DNA from: Streptomyces sp. SN-593
GTDB taxonomy: Bacteria; Actinomycetota; Actinomycetes; Streptomycetales; Streptomycetaceae
Reading direction: 5' to 3'
Assembly (NCBI RefSeq): GCF_016756395.1
Contig: NZ_AP018365.1
Span: 6,886,001-6,950,000, forward strand
Length of the DNA stretch: 64,000 bases
Below are positions 48,833 through 57,673 of the stretch, piece by piece. The notes beneath the pieces are model-generated. The model searched no databases and was not told where the DNA came from. It saw only the letters and a program-made list of their open reading frames with translations. The first letter of the stretch is position 1. Each line of letters opens with the position of its first letter. The position numbers were made by a program, and so were the translations under genes.

Positions 48833-49231
48833 ATGGCAGGCGACATTCTGGTCGCGCGGCGCACTGCGGCCGTGGTCTGGCAGGGACGGCAGATCGTGCT
48901 CCAGGCCGGCGAGACCTTCGCGCGGGCTGGTCACCCGATCCTGGACGTCTACGGCGCGGAGTTCGAGCCGATCACCGTGCACTTCGACACGGACGGCGTC
49001 GAGGAGGCCCTGAAGCCGCAGAAGGAGGCGGTGAAGGTGCCTAAGGCCGCGACCGGCGACGAGGGCGACGACTCGAAGCCGACCGCATCGGAACCCGCAT
49101 CCGCCGCCGCGCAACCGGCCGCAAAGGACGTCCGGGCGTGGGCGAAGGACAACAGCGTCGAGGTGCCGGCCCGTGGCGCGATCCCCGAGGACGTGATGGC
49201 GCAGTACGTGGCGGCCCACGCGGAGGCGTGA
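48833..49231 (+). CDS. Head protein with C-terminal Lsr2-like DNA-binding motif
   Basis: 132 residues, ATG with GAGAGGAG upstream. N-terminal beta-rich part (MAGDILVARRTAAVVWQGRQIVLQAG) like small head or decoration proteins, an acidic Ala/Lys/Pro linker, then DVRAWAKDNSVEVPARGAIPEDVMAQYVAAH, which matches the C-terminal DNA-binding domain of actinobacterial Lsr2 (R-A-W-A, then R-G-R-I-P-x-x-V-x-x-A-Y). The key RGR is RGA here. Probably binds DNA or acts as a protein-interaction tail in the head. Confidence 0.7.
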   Translation: MAGDILVARRTAAVVWQGRQIVLQAGETFARAGHPILDVYGAEFEPITVHFDTDGVEEALKPQKEAVKVPKAATGDEGDDSKPTASEPASAAAQPAAKDVRAWAKDNSVEVPARGAIPEDVMAQYVAAHAEA

Positions 49232-49232
49232 C

Positions 49233-49784
49233 GTGTCCATCGTGACCCTGGCGGAGGCCAAGCAGCAGCTTCGCATCGCAGATACGGACACGTCGTGCGA
49301 TGACGAGGTGCAGGCGTACTGCGACGGGATCACTGCGGTTGTCGAGGACTACATGCACGAGGTCGTCGAACCGCGCACTGTCGTTGAGGATGTTGACGGC
49401 CATCGCCATTTCGGTCGGCGGTTCCGTCTGTGGTCGGTGCCGCTGATCTCCCTTACGTCCGTCAAGTCCGTGTACACGGAGTACGAGTGGGACGTGTCGT
49501 TGATGCGGCCCGATCCGCAGACGGGGCTGGTGCGTGTGCTGTCCGGTCCGCCGGTGCGCGGCCTGGTGGAGGTCACATACCAGGCCGGCTACGAGGACGT
49601 GCCGGTGAACTACAAGCGGGGCGCGTTGGTGGTGCTCCAGCACAACTGGGAGACGCGCCGAGGTGTGGGTGCGCTGCGGTCTTCGGTGGTGGGCCCGGAG
49701 GAGATCCACAATCCGCATTGGATGTACTCGATTCCCCGTAAGGCGCTGGAGTGGCTGGGGTCGCCGAGGGTGGTGGTGGGCTGA
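49233..49784 (+). CDS. Head-tail connector (gp6-like adaptor)
   Basis: 183 residues. IVTLAEAKQQLRIADTDTSCDDEVQAYCDGITAVVEDYM at the N-terminus is the hallmark of gp6/gp15-type adaptors, followed by VSLMRPDPQTGLVRVLSGPPVRGLVEVTYQAGYEDVPVNYKRGALVVLQHNWE. Builds the ring below the portal. GTG start with CGGAGG upstream. Confidence 0.8.
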   Translation: MSIVTLAEAKQQLRIADTDTSCDDEVQAYCDGITAVVEDYMHEVVEPRTVVEDVDGHRHFGRRFRLWSVPLISLTSVKSVYTEYEWDVSLMRPDPQTGLVRVLSGPPVRGLVEVTYQAGYEDVPVNYKRGALVVLQHNWETRRGVGALRSSVVGPEEIHNPHWMYSIPRKALEWLGSPRVVVG

Positions 49785-50254
49785 TGGCGTGGTTCTCGAC
49801 GGTTCCCGTCGTTCTGGATGCTCTCGCCGCGGAGTTCAAGTCGGCGCTGTCCACCGCGGGCGGCTTCGACGGCGTGGTGGTGTTCGACGGGCCGACCGTG
49901 ACCGAAGGCGCTCCCACGGAGGCGGTCACGGTCGGCTACCACGACGACGAGGTCACCTCGGTCGACGGCGAGGACACCCGGGAGGGCCTGTCGACGCAGC
50001 GGAGCCGCGAGCGTTACACCGTGAACTGTGCCGCGGCGGTGTTGACGGGCAGCGGCGACATTCGTGCGGCTCGCGCTCGGGCTTACGACATCCTCAACGT
50101 TCTTGGGTCCGCGCTCGCGGTCAATCCGACGCTGGGGCAGTCGGCCATGAGTGTGCAGCCCGGCAGTATGACGTTGACGCAGACCCAGGACACGGACGGC
50201 GCGGTCGCGGTAGTGATGTTCGGCGTGGACGTGGACGCGTTCACGCGGTTGTGA
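49784..50254 (+). CDS. Head-tail completion / tail terminator-like protein
   Basis: 156 residues. FSTVPVVLDALAAEFKSAL, VVVFDGPTVTEG, EAVTVGYHDDE, ERYTVNCAAAVLTGSGDIRAARARAYDILNVLGSAL: the plan of tail-terminator or stopper proteins that follow the adaptor. ATG one base after the previous stop. The leftward cargo gene lies two bases downstream. Confidence 0.65.
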   Translation: MAWFSTVPVVLDALAAEFKSALSTAGGFDGVVVFDGPTVTEGAPTEAVTVGYHDDEVTSVDGEDTREGLSTQRSRERYTVNCAAAVLTGSGDIRAARARAYDILNVLGSALAVNPTLGQSAMSVQPGSMTLTQTQDTDGAVAVVMFGVDVDAFTRL

Positions 50255-50255
50255 C

Positions 50256-50777
50256 CTACTCCTGCACGGTCCCGCCGAGGACTTTCGCGATGCGCGGTGC
50301 CATCTCCTTGCTGAGCTTGACGGATGCAGCGTTGTCGGAGGCGAGGCTGACGGCCCAGGTGTCGCCGGTGACGGCGATCCCTCCGAAGCCCTTCGACATG
50401 CCCGTCCAGGTCACCACTGCCTCGGGGTTGCGGAACATGTTGATCCCGGAGTCGCCGGGCGCCGCGCCGGGCTTCTCGGTGACGTCGAAGTCGTAGGCGG
50501 CATCGATGCCCATGTCGGAGCCGTCGTTGCTGCTCTTGTGGAGCATCGACACGACGAACCCCGCCGCTTCGAGCTTGTCGGCGATGGCCTGCGCTGACGT
50601 GTAGTGGCCGCCTCCCGTCCCGGTCGGGGCTGGGCTGCTGGCGACTGCCCCCGCTGGCGCCGCGGTGGCGGTGTCGTGGACGGTGTGCGTCTTGGTGGGC
50701 CCGAGGAGGGCCCATCCGCCTGCGCCGATGACGAGTCCCGCGACTGCTGCTGCGGCGGTCGGTATGTGTCTGTTCAT
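50256..50777 (-). CDS. Leftward cargo (moron) gene: exported or membrane-anchored protein
   Basis: 173 residues from the ATG at 50777, with GGGGGG shortly upstream. N-terminal hydrophobic helix (IPTAAAAVAGLVIGAGGWALLG, about 5-26), a Thr/Ala/Pro linker, then a soluble domain (QAIADKLEAAGFVVSMLHKSS, INMFRNPEAVVTWTGMSKGFGGIAVTGDTWAVSLAS). It resembles small streptomycete extracellular proteins of unknown function. It lies opposite to all late genes around it, filling the gap exactly between two structural genes. Likely expressed in the lysogen. Confidence 0.7.
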   Translation of the reverse strand: MNRHIPTAAAAVAGLVIGAGGWALLGPTKTHTVHDTATAAPAGAVASSPAPTGTGGGHYTSAQAIADKLEAAGFVVSMLHKSSNDGSDMGIDAAYDFDVTEKPGAAPGDSGINMFRNPEAVVTWTGMSKGFGGIAVTGDTWAVSLASDNAASVKLSKEMAPRIAKVLGGTVQE

Positions 50778-50878
50778 GATCCCCCCTGGATCGTCCCCTG
50801 AGTGTGGTGCGCCCGCACTCTGCCATGTCTGCCGCGGCCCTGCGGTGGTTTCTTCTGAATCGTGAGGAGGCGGGGCCG

Positions 50879-51217
50879 GTGGCGGCTCTTGCGACGAATG
50901 TGGTGCCCCGAACGGGGCTGCAACTGGACGCCTTGCTTGTGGCGGCCACCTCGGGTGGCGATACGGCGCTGACCGGCGCCGGGGTGTTCCTGGTGGTGAA
51001 GAACGCGGACGCGTCGGCACACGTGGTGACGTTGGCGACGCCGGGCACGGTGGACGGTGACCTCGCGGTCGCGGATCGATCTGTGTCCGTGGCCGCGGGC
51101 AAGACCTTCTTCATCCCGCTGACGGCGACGTACCGGGACCCCAGCACGGGCCGGGCGTCCATCACCTACGACGGTGTGACTTCGATGTCGGTCGCGGTCG
51201 TGAGGGTGGGGTCGTGA
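50879..51217 (+). CDS. Structural protein of the head-tail region
   Basis: 112 residues from GTG 50879, which has GAGGAGG eight bases upstream; frames from 50825 or 50804 run upstream into the cargo gene's control region without a site. Beta-rich: LQLDALLVAATSGGDTALTGAGVFLVVKNADASAHVVTLATPG and AGKTFFIPLTATYRDPSTGRASITYDGVTSMSVAVV, like phage decoration or neck proteins. Function inferred from position. Confidence 0.65.
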   Translation: MAALATNVVPRTGLQLDALLVAATSGGDTALTGAGVFLVVKNADASAHVVTLATPGTVDGDLAVADRSVSVAAGKTFFIPLTATYRDPSTGRASITYDGVTSMSVAVVRVGS

Positions 51218-51483
51218 TGGCGGAGAGCGTGCGGATGGAGCATCCGAACCTGCCGGGACAGGTCATCACGGTGTCGCCGCTGGCGGTGCCGCATCACCAG
51301 GCGGCCGGATGGGTGCCGGCGACCGACCCGGAGCCAGAGCCGCGCAAGCCGAAGAGAGCGTCGGCCCCCGATCCCGAGCCCACCACCGACGCCCCGGCCG
51401 ATGCCGGGGCTTCTGCATCTTCCGACAGCGACAGCGAGCCGACTAAGCGGCGGCGCACGCAGACCCCCAAGGAGGAGTCATGA
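51217..51483 (+). CDS. Small structural-region protein
   Basis: 88 residues; ATG overlaps previous stop. RMEHPNLPGQVITVSPLAVPHHQAAGWVPATDPE, the short 'HPNLPG...V...A..H...GW' pattern of actinophage head-tail proteins, then a long acidic/Ser-rich tail and a basic end (KRRRTQTPKEES). Confidence 0.6.
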   Translation: MAESVRMEHPNLPGQVITVSPLAVPHHQAAGWVPATDPEPEPRKPKRASAPDPEPTTDAPADAGASASSDSDSEPTKRRRTQTPKEES

Positions 51484-51962
51484 CTGCTACCCCGATCGCC
51501 GCCACCGTCCGGTACTTCCGGCCGGAGAAGACGAAGGTCTACTGGCTGCCCGCCGTGGCAAACCCGACGTCACCGACGCGTCCCGAACTGGACGCGGGCA
51601 CCGACCTGTCGGACGAGGTCTCCGACATCTCCGGCTGGTCCGTGACCTCGGACACCGTGGACACCCCGGACCTCGGCAGTCGGTTCGTGGGGAAGATCCC
51701 CTCGACGATCTCCGCCGACGACAGCTCGCTGACGTTCTACGCGGACTCGTCCGGGCAGGACGTGCGCGGCCTCCTGACCCGCAACCAGAGCGGGTTCATC
51801 GTGTGGCTGGACGAGGGCGACACCGGCGACTACTACATGGACGTCTTCCCGGTGCGGGTCTCCTCGGTCCCGAAGGTCCGCGACATGTCGAACGCGGCGA
51901 CGATCACCGTGAACTTCACGGTGACGCGCGAGCCGAGCGAGAACGTCACCATCCCGGCCTGA
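51480..51962 (+). CDS. Major tail (tube) protein
   Basis: 160 residues, ATGA overlap, AAGGAGG upstream. TKVYWLPAVANPTSPTRPELDAGTDLSDEVSDISGWSVTSDTVDTPDLGSRFVGKIPSTISADDSSLTFYAD is the signature of tube proteins in actinobacterial siphoviruses, with the C-terminal TITVNFTVTREPSEN. Polymerises into the tail tube. Confidence 0.85.
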   Translation: MTATPIAATVRYFRPEKTKVYWLPAVANPTSPTRPELDAGTDLSDEVSDISGWSVTSDTVDTPDLGSRFVGKIPSTISADDSSLTFYADSSGQDVRGLLTRNQSGFIVWLDEGDTGDYYMDVFPVRVSSVPKVRDMSNAATITVNFTVTREPSENVTIPA

Positions 51963-51963
51963 C

Positions 51964-52434
51964 GTGGCGAAGTACAGCGGGAAGGACTTGTCCACCATCG
52001 CCCGCGAGTTGCGGAAGATGGACGACAAGACGATCCTGGCGGCCTTTCGTAAGGAACTGCGGAAGTCGGCCCAGCCGTTGGTTCCTGCGGTGCGGGCGAG
52101 CATCCGACGTATCCCGTCGTCGCGCCCGTACTCGGCTTCGGGCCTGCGGGGGCAGATGTCCCGTGCGACCACCCTCCAGGTGAAGACCGCGGGCAAGCAA
52201 GCCTCGGTCATCATCCGCGTGGACGGCCGGAAGATGCCCGCTCGCGCCAAGGCCGTGCAGGCGTACATGGAGGGCTCGAAGCCGAGGTGGAGGCACCCGG
52301 TTTTCGGCAATACGGCCGCGTGGGTGCAGCAGCCGGCCCAGCCCTACTTCTACAAGGTGATGCGCGCGGCCGGCCCGAAGGCCCGGCTCGCGGTGAACCG
52401 TGTCATTTCCAATGTCAGCAAGAAGATCACGTGA
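51964..52434 (+). CDS. HK97 gp10-like neck/tail protein
   Basis: 156 residues, GTG start. ELRKMDDKTILAAFRKELRKSAQPLVPAVRASIRRIPSS followed by AYMEGSKPRWRHPVFGNTAAWVQQPAQPYFYKVMRAAGP: the typical R-H-P-V-F-G-N and P-x-x-F motif of gp10-like proteins of the head-tail junction. Basic overall. Confidence 0.8.
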   Translation: MAKYSGKDLSTIARELRKMDDKTILAAFRKELRKSAQPLVPAVRASIRRIPSSRPYSASGLRGQMSRATTLQVKTAGKQASVIIRVDGRKMPARAKAVQAYMEGSKPRWRHPVFGNTAAWVQQPAQPYFYKVMRAAGPKARLAVNRVISNVSKKIT

Positions 52435-52449
52435 AAGAGAGCAACTGTC

Positions 52450-52985
52450 ATGGCGTTGACCCGCGACGCGATCCTCGCGAAGTCCACCGACCCGGAGGTC
52501 GAGGAGGTTCCCATCCCGGAGTGGGACGACTCCGTGTTCGTGAAGGGCATGAGCGGTGCCGAGAGGGACGCGTTCGAGATGTCCAGCCGTCGGAAGGGCG
52601 AGACGGACCTGCGGAACTACAGGGCGCGGTTCCTGGTGCGGACGCTGGTGGACGAGTCCGGGAAGCGGCTGTTCCGCGACGAGGACGCTCCGACGCTCGG
52701 CAAGCACCCATCCCGCATCATCTCCCGCATGTTCGACGCGGCGTCCCGGCTGTCCGGGATGGATGACGAGGAGGTGGAGGAGGCGGAGGGAAACTCCGAG
52801 GAGGAGACGGCGGCGATGGCGGCTGGCTCCGATTCACCCTCGTTCTCGCCCGCGACCTCGGCTGCACACGCGCAGAGCTTCTCGCCCGCACCGACTCCCG
52901 TGAGCTGACCCTGTGGCAGCTCCTCTACTTCGTTGAGGCCGAGGAACGTGCCGCGGATGAGGCTGAGGCCGCCGCGATGAAGTAG
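52450..52985 (+). CDS. Tail assembly chaperone with programmed -1 frameshift
   Basis: The unshifted product spans 52450-52908 (152 residues). At GGGAAAC (52788-52794), in the phase G GGA AAC, a -1 shift would join the first 115 residues to a second frame read to the TAG at 52983, giving about 178 residues ending RFTLVLARDLGCTRAEL, LTLWQLLYFVEAEER and AAAMK. That second frame carries the conserved chaperone C-terminus. Such G/GT pairs fold around the tape measure protein encoded next. The shifted and unshifted ratio is unknown. Confidence 0.85.
52788..52794 (+). promoter_or_regulatory. GGGAAAC slippery heptamer
   Basis: A consensus X-XXY-YYZ heptamer in exactly the right phase for -1 slippage, 16 bases beyond codons rich in GAG. 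The GC-rich sequence after it (CCGAGGAGGAGACGGCGG...) may form the stimulating structure. Confidence 0.8.
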
Positions 52986-53029
52986 CCCACACCGAGCCAC
53001 CGTGCTCCCGTCAATTCGAGGGGGGCACG

Positions 53030-56000
53030 GTGGCCATTTCTACGACTGGTGTGCGGTTCGACGTCATTGCGCGGGACTCGGCGAGCAAGGCGTTCGACAA
53101 GATCGGCAAGCAGGCCGGGAAGCTCGACGGCGGCTTCGGGAAAGTCATCAAGAGCGCCGCGAAGTTCGGCGCCGTGCTGTCCGGGAGCGTCGCTGCGGGT
53201 CTGGCGGTGGCTGCCGATAAGGCGGTGGATTTCCAGACGGAGATGACCCGTATTCAGACGCAGGCTGGCGCCTCGGCGAAGGACGTCTCGACCCTGTCAA
53301 AGCAGGTGCTCTCGCTCGGAAAGTCCACGCAGCAGGGCCCACAGCAGCTTTCCGAGGCGCTGTACCACCTCAAGTCCGTCGGCATGGACAACGTCGATGC
53401 CATGAAGGCGTTGAAGACGGCGTCCGATCTCGCGGCGGTTGGCGGATCGGATCTCGAAGCGACGACGAACGCCTTGGCGGGCGCGTGGCGTACCGGGATC
53501 AAGGGCGCCACGAACATGGACCAGGCCGCCCGGACGCTGAACGCGACGATCGGCGCGGGCAACATGTCCATGGAGGACATGGTCTCTGCCCTCGGTACGG
53601 GAATTCTCCCGACGGCTAAGACTTTCGGCCTGACGCTCTCCCAAGTCGGCAGCGCCCTCGCGCTTTTCACGGATGAGGGCGTCGACTCCGCGTCGGCAGC
53701 TACCCGCCTGCGCATGTCCATCTCCCTGCTGGCCGCGCCGTCGGGTGCCGCGTCGAAGCAACTCAAGAAGATCGGCCTGACGGGTACGCAGCTCGGCGAT
53801 GCGATGCGCGGCAAGGACGGCATCATCGGCGCCATCAGCTTGCTGAAGGACCACCTGGACAAGTCCGGGTTGAGTGCGACGCAGTCGGCTGCTCTGCTGT
53901 CTCGTGCTTTCGGTGGCGGCAAGTCGTCGTCGGCGATCCTGTCTATGGTCAATAACCTGGACGTGCTGGAGAAGAAGCAGGTCCAGGTCAACAACAGCAT
54001 GGACAAATTCCCTGCCGCTGTAACGGCGCAAAGGAAGACCGTCCAGGCGCAATTCAACCTGATCAAGTCCAACTTGCAGGTGATGGAGATCGAGCTGGGC
54101 GACAAAGTCCTGCCGATCCTGTCGTCGGTGGTGCAGTACATCACCAAGACCGGCATCCCGACGCTCGGCCGGTTCACTGCTGCTGCGGCGAATCTGATCC
54201 CGATTGAGGCGCTGAAATCGAGGGCATCGCAGCTCGGGGGGATTCTCCAGTCCGCCTACAAGTCGGTGGGATTGGACAAGCTCACCGACCTGCTGGGCGG
54301 GTCTACGAAGAAGGCCACGTACCCGGTGTATCACCGGGTGACGGCTGACTCGTCGTCGCCGATCCAGCCGGGCACGACGGCCGCGCAGTCGAAGAAGCTC
54401 AACAGCACCCTGAACCCGACGAAGGTCTTCAAGGGTGGGGAGAACCTGTCGGCGTCGCAGTCGAAGGCGCTCGCGTCTGCCGGGAAGGCGAACCCGGGCG
54501 GCCTCGGCAACTTCGGGGAGAACCTGTCGCCAGCGCAGTCGCAAGCGTTGTCGAAAGCTGCCGCGCCGCCGTCGATGACGAAGCGCATCACCAGCGTGCT
54601 GGCCGCGGCCATCGGCAACGCGATCAAGACCGTGGACTGGCATGCTCTCGGTGGAACTCTGGGCAACGGGCTTGACGCCGCCTTCGGTTTCGTCGCGGAT
54701 CATTCGAAGGCGCTCGGCAAGGACGTGTCGAAGGCCATTCAGAACATCGACTGGGTGGATGTCGGGAAGACGTTCGGCACGACGGCGATCCCTCTGGCCA
54801 TCGGTTTCATCGACAAGCTGTTCGCGCCGCTTTTCACCGTGAGCTTCTGGAAGAAGCATTGGCTCGACGCCATCATCGCGGTGCTGTCGGTGGTGCCGAT
54901 CGGTAAGGTCGGCGACGCGATCGGGACGGTCTTTTCGAAGATCCCCTGGGGCGACTCGATCAAAGCTATCGGCGCGGCCCTGGACAAAATTCCGTGGGTG
55001 CAGACCCTGGATTGGGCGTCCTGGATTGGTCGGACGTCAGGTCGGGCCGCGACCGCCGTGGGCGATGTTGTGACGCGCATGTACAGTGCTTTCACGGGTG
55101 CGTTTACCCGCGTGGCGCCGCGGCTGGCGGGGTGGCTCGGCACCGAGCTGGGGCTGATCCCGACGCGCATCGGCTTGATGGGTCTGGAGCTGCAGTCGGC
55201 TGCGGAGAAGGCGTTCAAGACGCTGACGGACAGCGTCCCGGGGATTTCCGGGAAGTTCGTCCGCGTGGTGCTCCGCTACTTGGGGAAGTTCACGTTCTAC
55301 CAGTCGGGGATTGATCTGATCTCGGGCTTGTACAACGGCGTTGTGGCGAGGCTTGAGGGCGCCGCGAAGTGGGTGCGCGCGCATATCGTTGACCCGTTTG
55401 TCAGCTACGTGAAGTCCGCGTTCGGTATCCACTCCCCGTCCACGGTCTTCGCTGGTATCGGCGGGTATTTGATCTCGGGTCTGTACAGCGGGATCACGTC
55501 TGCGCTGGCTGGTGTGGGCAAGTGGGTGGTGTCGCACATCAAGTCGCCGCTGGTGTCGGCTGTGGTGAAGCCGTCGTCGTGGCTGACCGGCGCGGGCGGC
55601 AGCCTGATTCACGGCCTGATGTCGGGCGCATCCGCAGTGATGAACGACGCGAAGAGCGGGATCGGCCACTGGGCTGGTCAGGTCAAGGACAAGATCGTTG
55701 GCAGCATCAAGGCGGTCTTCGGCATCCACAGCCCCAGCAAGGTCATGGCAGAGCTAGGCGGGCACATGATGTCCGGCCTGATGAAGGGGCTGTTGCAGGG
55801 CAAGGACGTCTTGAACGCCGCCGTCAAGGGGCTGTTCCACAGCCCGCTGGACGCTGCGGAGAGCCTGCTGTCGAACGGGGTCTCGCTGCCTGCGAAGTGG
55901 GCGGCGAAGCTCCTGTCGGCGAAGACCCCGAACGCCGGCTCGGGGACGCCTCTGTCGCCGGGTGTGGCGTCGGCGCAGAAGTACGCGTCGGGTCTCGTCG

Positions 56001-57673
56001 GTCAGATGTGGCCGAAGAGCGCCAGCTCCGAGATGTCCGCGCTGATCAAGCTGTGGAACAGCGAATCGGGATGGAGGGCGAACGCCGAGAACCCCACGTC
56101 AGGCGCCTACGGCATCCCGCAGAGCCTCCCCGGATCGAAGATGGCGGCCGCCGGCTCGGACTGGCGAACGAACGCGGCCACACAGATCCGGTGGGGCCTG
56201 TCGTACATCAAGGGCCGGTATGGCGACCCCATGACCGCGTGGGCGTCGTGGAACTCCCACTCGCCGCACTGGTACGCGAAGGGCACGCCCGGGAGCGGCG
56301 CGGCCCGCGGCTGGGCGTGGGTGGGCGAGAAGGGCCCGGAGCTGGTCAACTTCGGCGGCGGCGAGACGGTGCTGAGCCACCTCGATTCGCTGCTGACCGC
56401 CCGCTCGGCAGGGATCAAGATCCCCGGCTACGCGTCGGGCACGGTGAGCCTGAGCCGGGCCCGGAGCGACGTGTCGAAGGCGCAGAAGCAGGTCGACGCG
56501 CTGGAGAAGCAGATCGCAGCTCTGCGGCGCGCCGAGGCGACGGCGCACACCAAGGCGCAGCGCAAGGCCGACCAGCTCGCGATCATGGCGGCCGAGGAAG
56601 ACCTGAAGGCGGCCCGGAAGCGGCTGACCGCGGCAAACAAGGAACTCGCGACCGCGAACTCGCACTCCAAGCAGGTGCAGTCCGTCGCGAACACCCTCGC
56701 CAACGGCTGGCTGAAGACGCTGCAAACCGGCACCGCGAGCGCCATCGCGTCGGCGGTGAAGTCGATGAACACGAAGCTCCAGGCTGCTGGCGCAGGTGGC
56801 CTGGTGTCGGGCATGAACAAGTCGGCGTCGAAGCTGGAGTCCCTGGCGAACCAGCGGGCGGCGATCCAGTCGAAGATCGCGTCGGCGAAGTCCTACGCGT
56901 CGGATCAAGCATCGTCCCTAGGCGACTACCTGGGCATCGGGGACACGTCGGCGTCGTCGGTGTCCAGCCTGATCACGCAGATGCAGCAGTCCCAGTCGAC
57001 CGCGAAGTCCTTCGCCACCGAGGTGGCGAAGCTGTCGAAGATGGGCCTGTCCAAGACGCTGCTGTCGCAGCTCGCGGACGCCGGCCCGGGCAGTCAGCTC
57101 GCGTCGACTCTGGCCGGCGCCAGCAGCTCCGACATCGCGAACCTCAACAAGCTCGCGGCGGCGCAGAACAAGCTGACCACGTCCTACGGCAACAGCCTCG
57201 CCGACTCGATGTACGACTCCGGAAGCCAAGCCGGGAAGGGCTTCTTGACGGGCTTGCAGGCCCAGGAGAAGGCCATCCAGGCGGAGATGAACAAGCTCGC
57301 GGCCGGGATGGTGTCCACGATCAAGAAGAAGCTGGGCATCCACAGTCCGTCGAGGGTGATGCGGGACCAGGTCGGCAAGCAGGTGGCGCTGGGAGCGGCT
57401 GCGGGTGTGCGGATGCACGCGCCGCAGGCGGTCAGGGCGACGCAGCGCATGGCCGACATGATGGGCGCGGTGCGGGTCCAGCGCTCCGGCTCGGGGTCCA
57501 TGGCCACCGCCGCAGCCCCGGCGCGGGGCGGCGAGTTCACCGGGAAGCTCTACCTCGACTCGGGGCAGTTCCTCGGGGTCGTGCAGGGCACGGTCGAACC
57601 TCTCATCCGCAACGCCGTCGAGGCAGGGATTGACGACCTGGCGGCGGCGGCCGGCAACACGGGGGGTGCGTAG
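53030..57673 (+). CDS. Tail tape measure protein with lytic transglycosylase domain
   Basis: 1547 residues. N-terminus FDVIARDSASKAFDKIGKQAGKLDGGFGK and the TIGR01760-type core (QTQAGASAKDVSTLSKQVL to GTGILPTAKTFGLTLSQVG, about 75-225). The middle has hydrophobic segments. Three GIHSPS elements (about 805, 905 and 1435) mark repeats. A transglycosylase domain at about 983-1085 has the catalytic Glu in LWNSESGW (near 1011), AYGIPQSLPG and WASWNSHSPHWY. The C-terminus is coiled coil. Sets tail length and helps cross the peptidoglycan. At about 0.15 nm per residue the tail would be near 230 nm. Confidence 0.92.
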   Translation: MAISTTGVRFDVIARDSASKAFDKIGKQAGKLDGGFGKVIKSAAKFGAVLSGSVAAGLAVAADKAVDFQTEMTRIQTQAGASAKDVSTLSKQVLSLGKSTQQGPQQLSEALYHLKSVGMDNVDAMKALKTASDLAAVGGSDLEATTNALAGAWRTGIKGATNMDQAARTLNATIGAGNMSMEDMVSALGTGILPTAKTFGLTLSQVGSALALFTDEGVDSASAATRLRMSISLLAAPSGAASKQLKKIGLTGTQLGDAMRGKDGIIGAISLLKDHLDKSGLSATQSAALLSRAFGGGKSSSAILSMVNNLDVLEKKQVQVNNSMDKFPAAVTAQRKTVQAQFNLIKSNLQVMEIELGDKVLPILSSVVQYITKTGIPTLGRFTAAAANLIPIEALKSRASQLGGILQSAYKSVGLDKLTDLLGGSTKKATYPVYHRVTADSSSPIQPGTTAAQSKKLNSTLNPTKVFKGGENLSASQSKALASAGKANPGGLGNFGENLSPAQSQALSKAAAPPSMTKRITSVLAAAIGNAIKTVDWHALGGTLGNGLDAAFGFVADHSKALGKDVSKAIQNIDWVDVGKTFGTTAIPLAIGFIDKLFAPLFTVSFWKKHWLDAIIAVLSVVPIGKVGDAIGTVFSKIPWGDSIKAIGAALDKIPWVQTLDWASWIGRTSGRAATAVGDVVTRMYSAFTGAFTRVAPRLAGWLGTELGLIPTRIGLMGLELQSAAEKAFKTLTDSVPGISGKFVRVVLRYLGKFTFYQSGIDLISGLYNGVVARLEGAAKWVRAHIVDPFVSYVKSAFGIHSPSTVFAGIGGYLISGLYSGITSALAGVGKWVVSHIKSPLVSAVVKPSSWLTGAGGSLIHGLMSGASAVMNDAKSGIGHWAGQVKDKIVGSIKAVFGIHSPSKVMAELGGHMMSGLMKGLLQGKDVLNAAVKGLFHSPLDAAESLLSNGVSLPAKWAAKLLSAKTPNAGSGTPLSPGVASAQKYASGLVGQMWPKSASSEMSALIKLWNSESGWRANAENPTSGAYGIPQSLPGSKMAAAGSDWRTNAATQIRWGLSYIKGRYGDPMTAWASWNSHSPHWYAKGTPGSGAARGWAWVGEKGPELVNFGGGETVLSHLDSLLTARSAGIKIPGYASGTVSLSRARSDVSKAQKQVDALEKQIAALRRAEATAHTKAQRKADQLAIMAAEEDLKAARKRLTAANKELATANSHSKQVQSVANTLANGWLKTLQTGTASAIASAVKSMNTKLQAAGAGGLVSGMNKSASKLESLANQRAAIQSKIASAKSYASDQASSLGDYLGIGDTSASSVSSLITQMQQSQSTAKSFATEVAKLSKMGLSKTLLSQLADAGPGSQLASTLAGASSSDIANLNKLAAAQNKLTTSYGNSLADSMYDSGSQAGKGFLTGLQAQEKAIQAEMNKLAAGMVSTIKKKLGIHSPSRVMRDQVGKQVALGAAAGVRMHAPQAVRATQRMADMMGAVRVQRSGSGSMATAAAPARGGEFTGKLYLDSGQFLGVVQGTVEPLIRNAVEAGIDDLAAAAGNTGGA

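Noticed and set aside
50804..50878. Earlier starts (50804, 50825) for the 50879 structural gene
   Set aside because: They reach into the control region of the leftward cargo gene and lack ribosome sites; GTG 50879 has GAGGAGG upstream.
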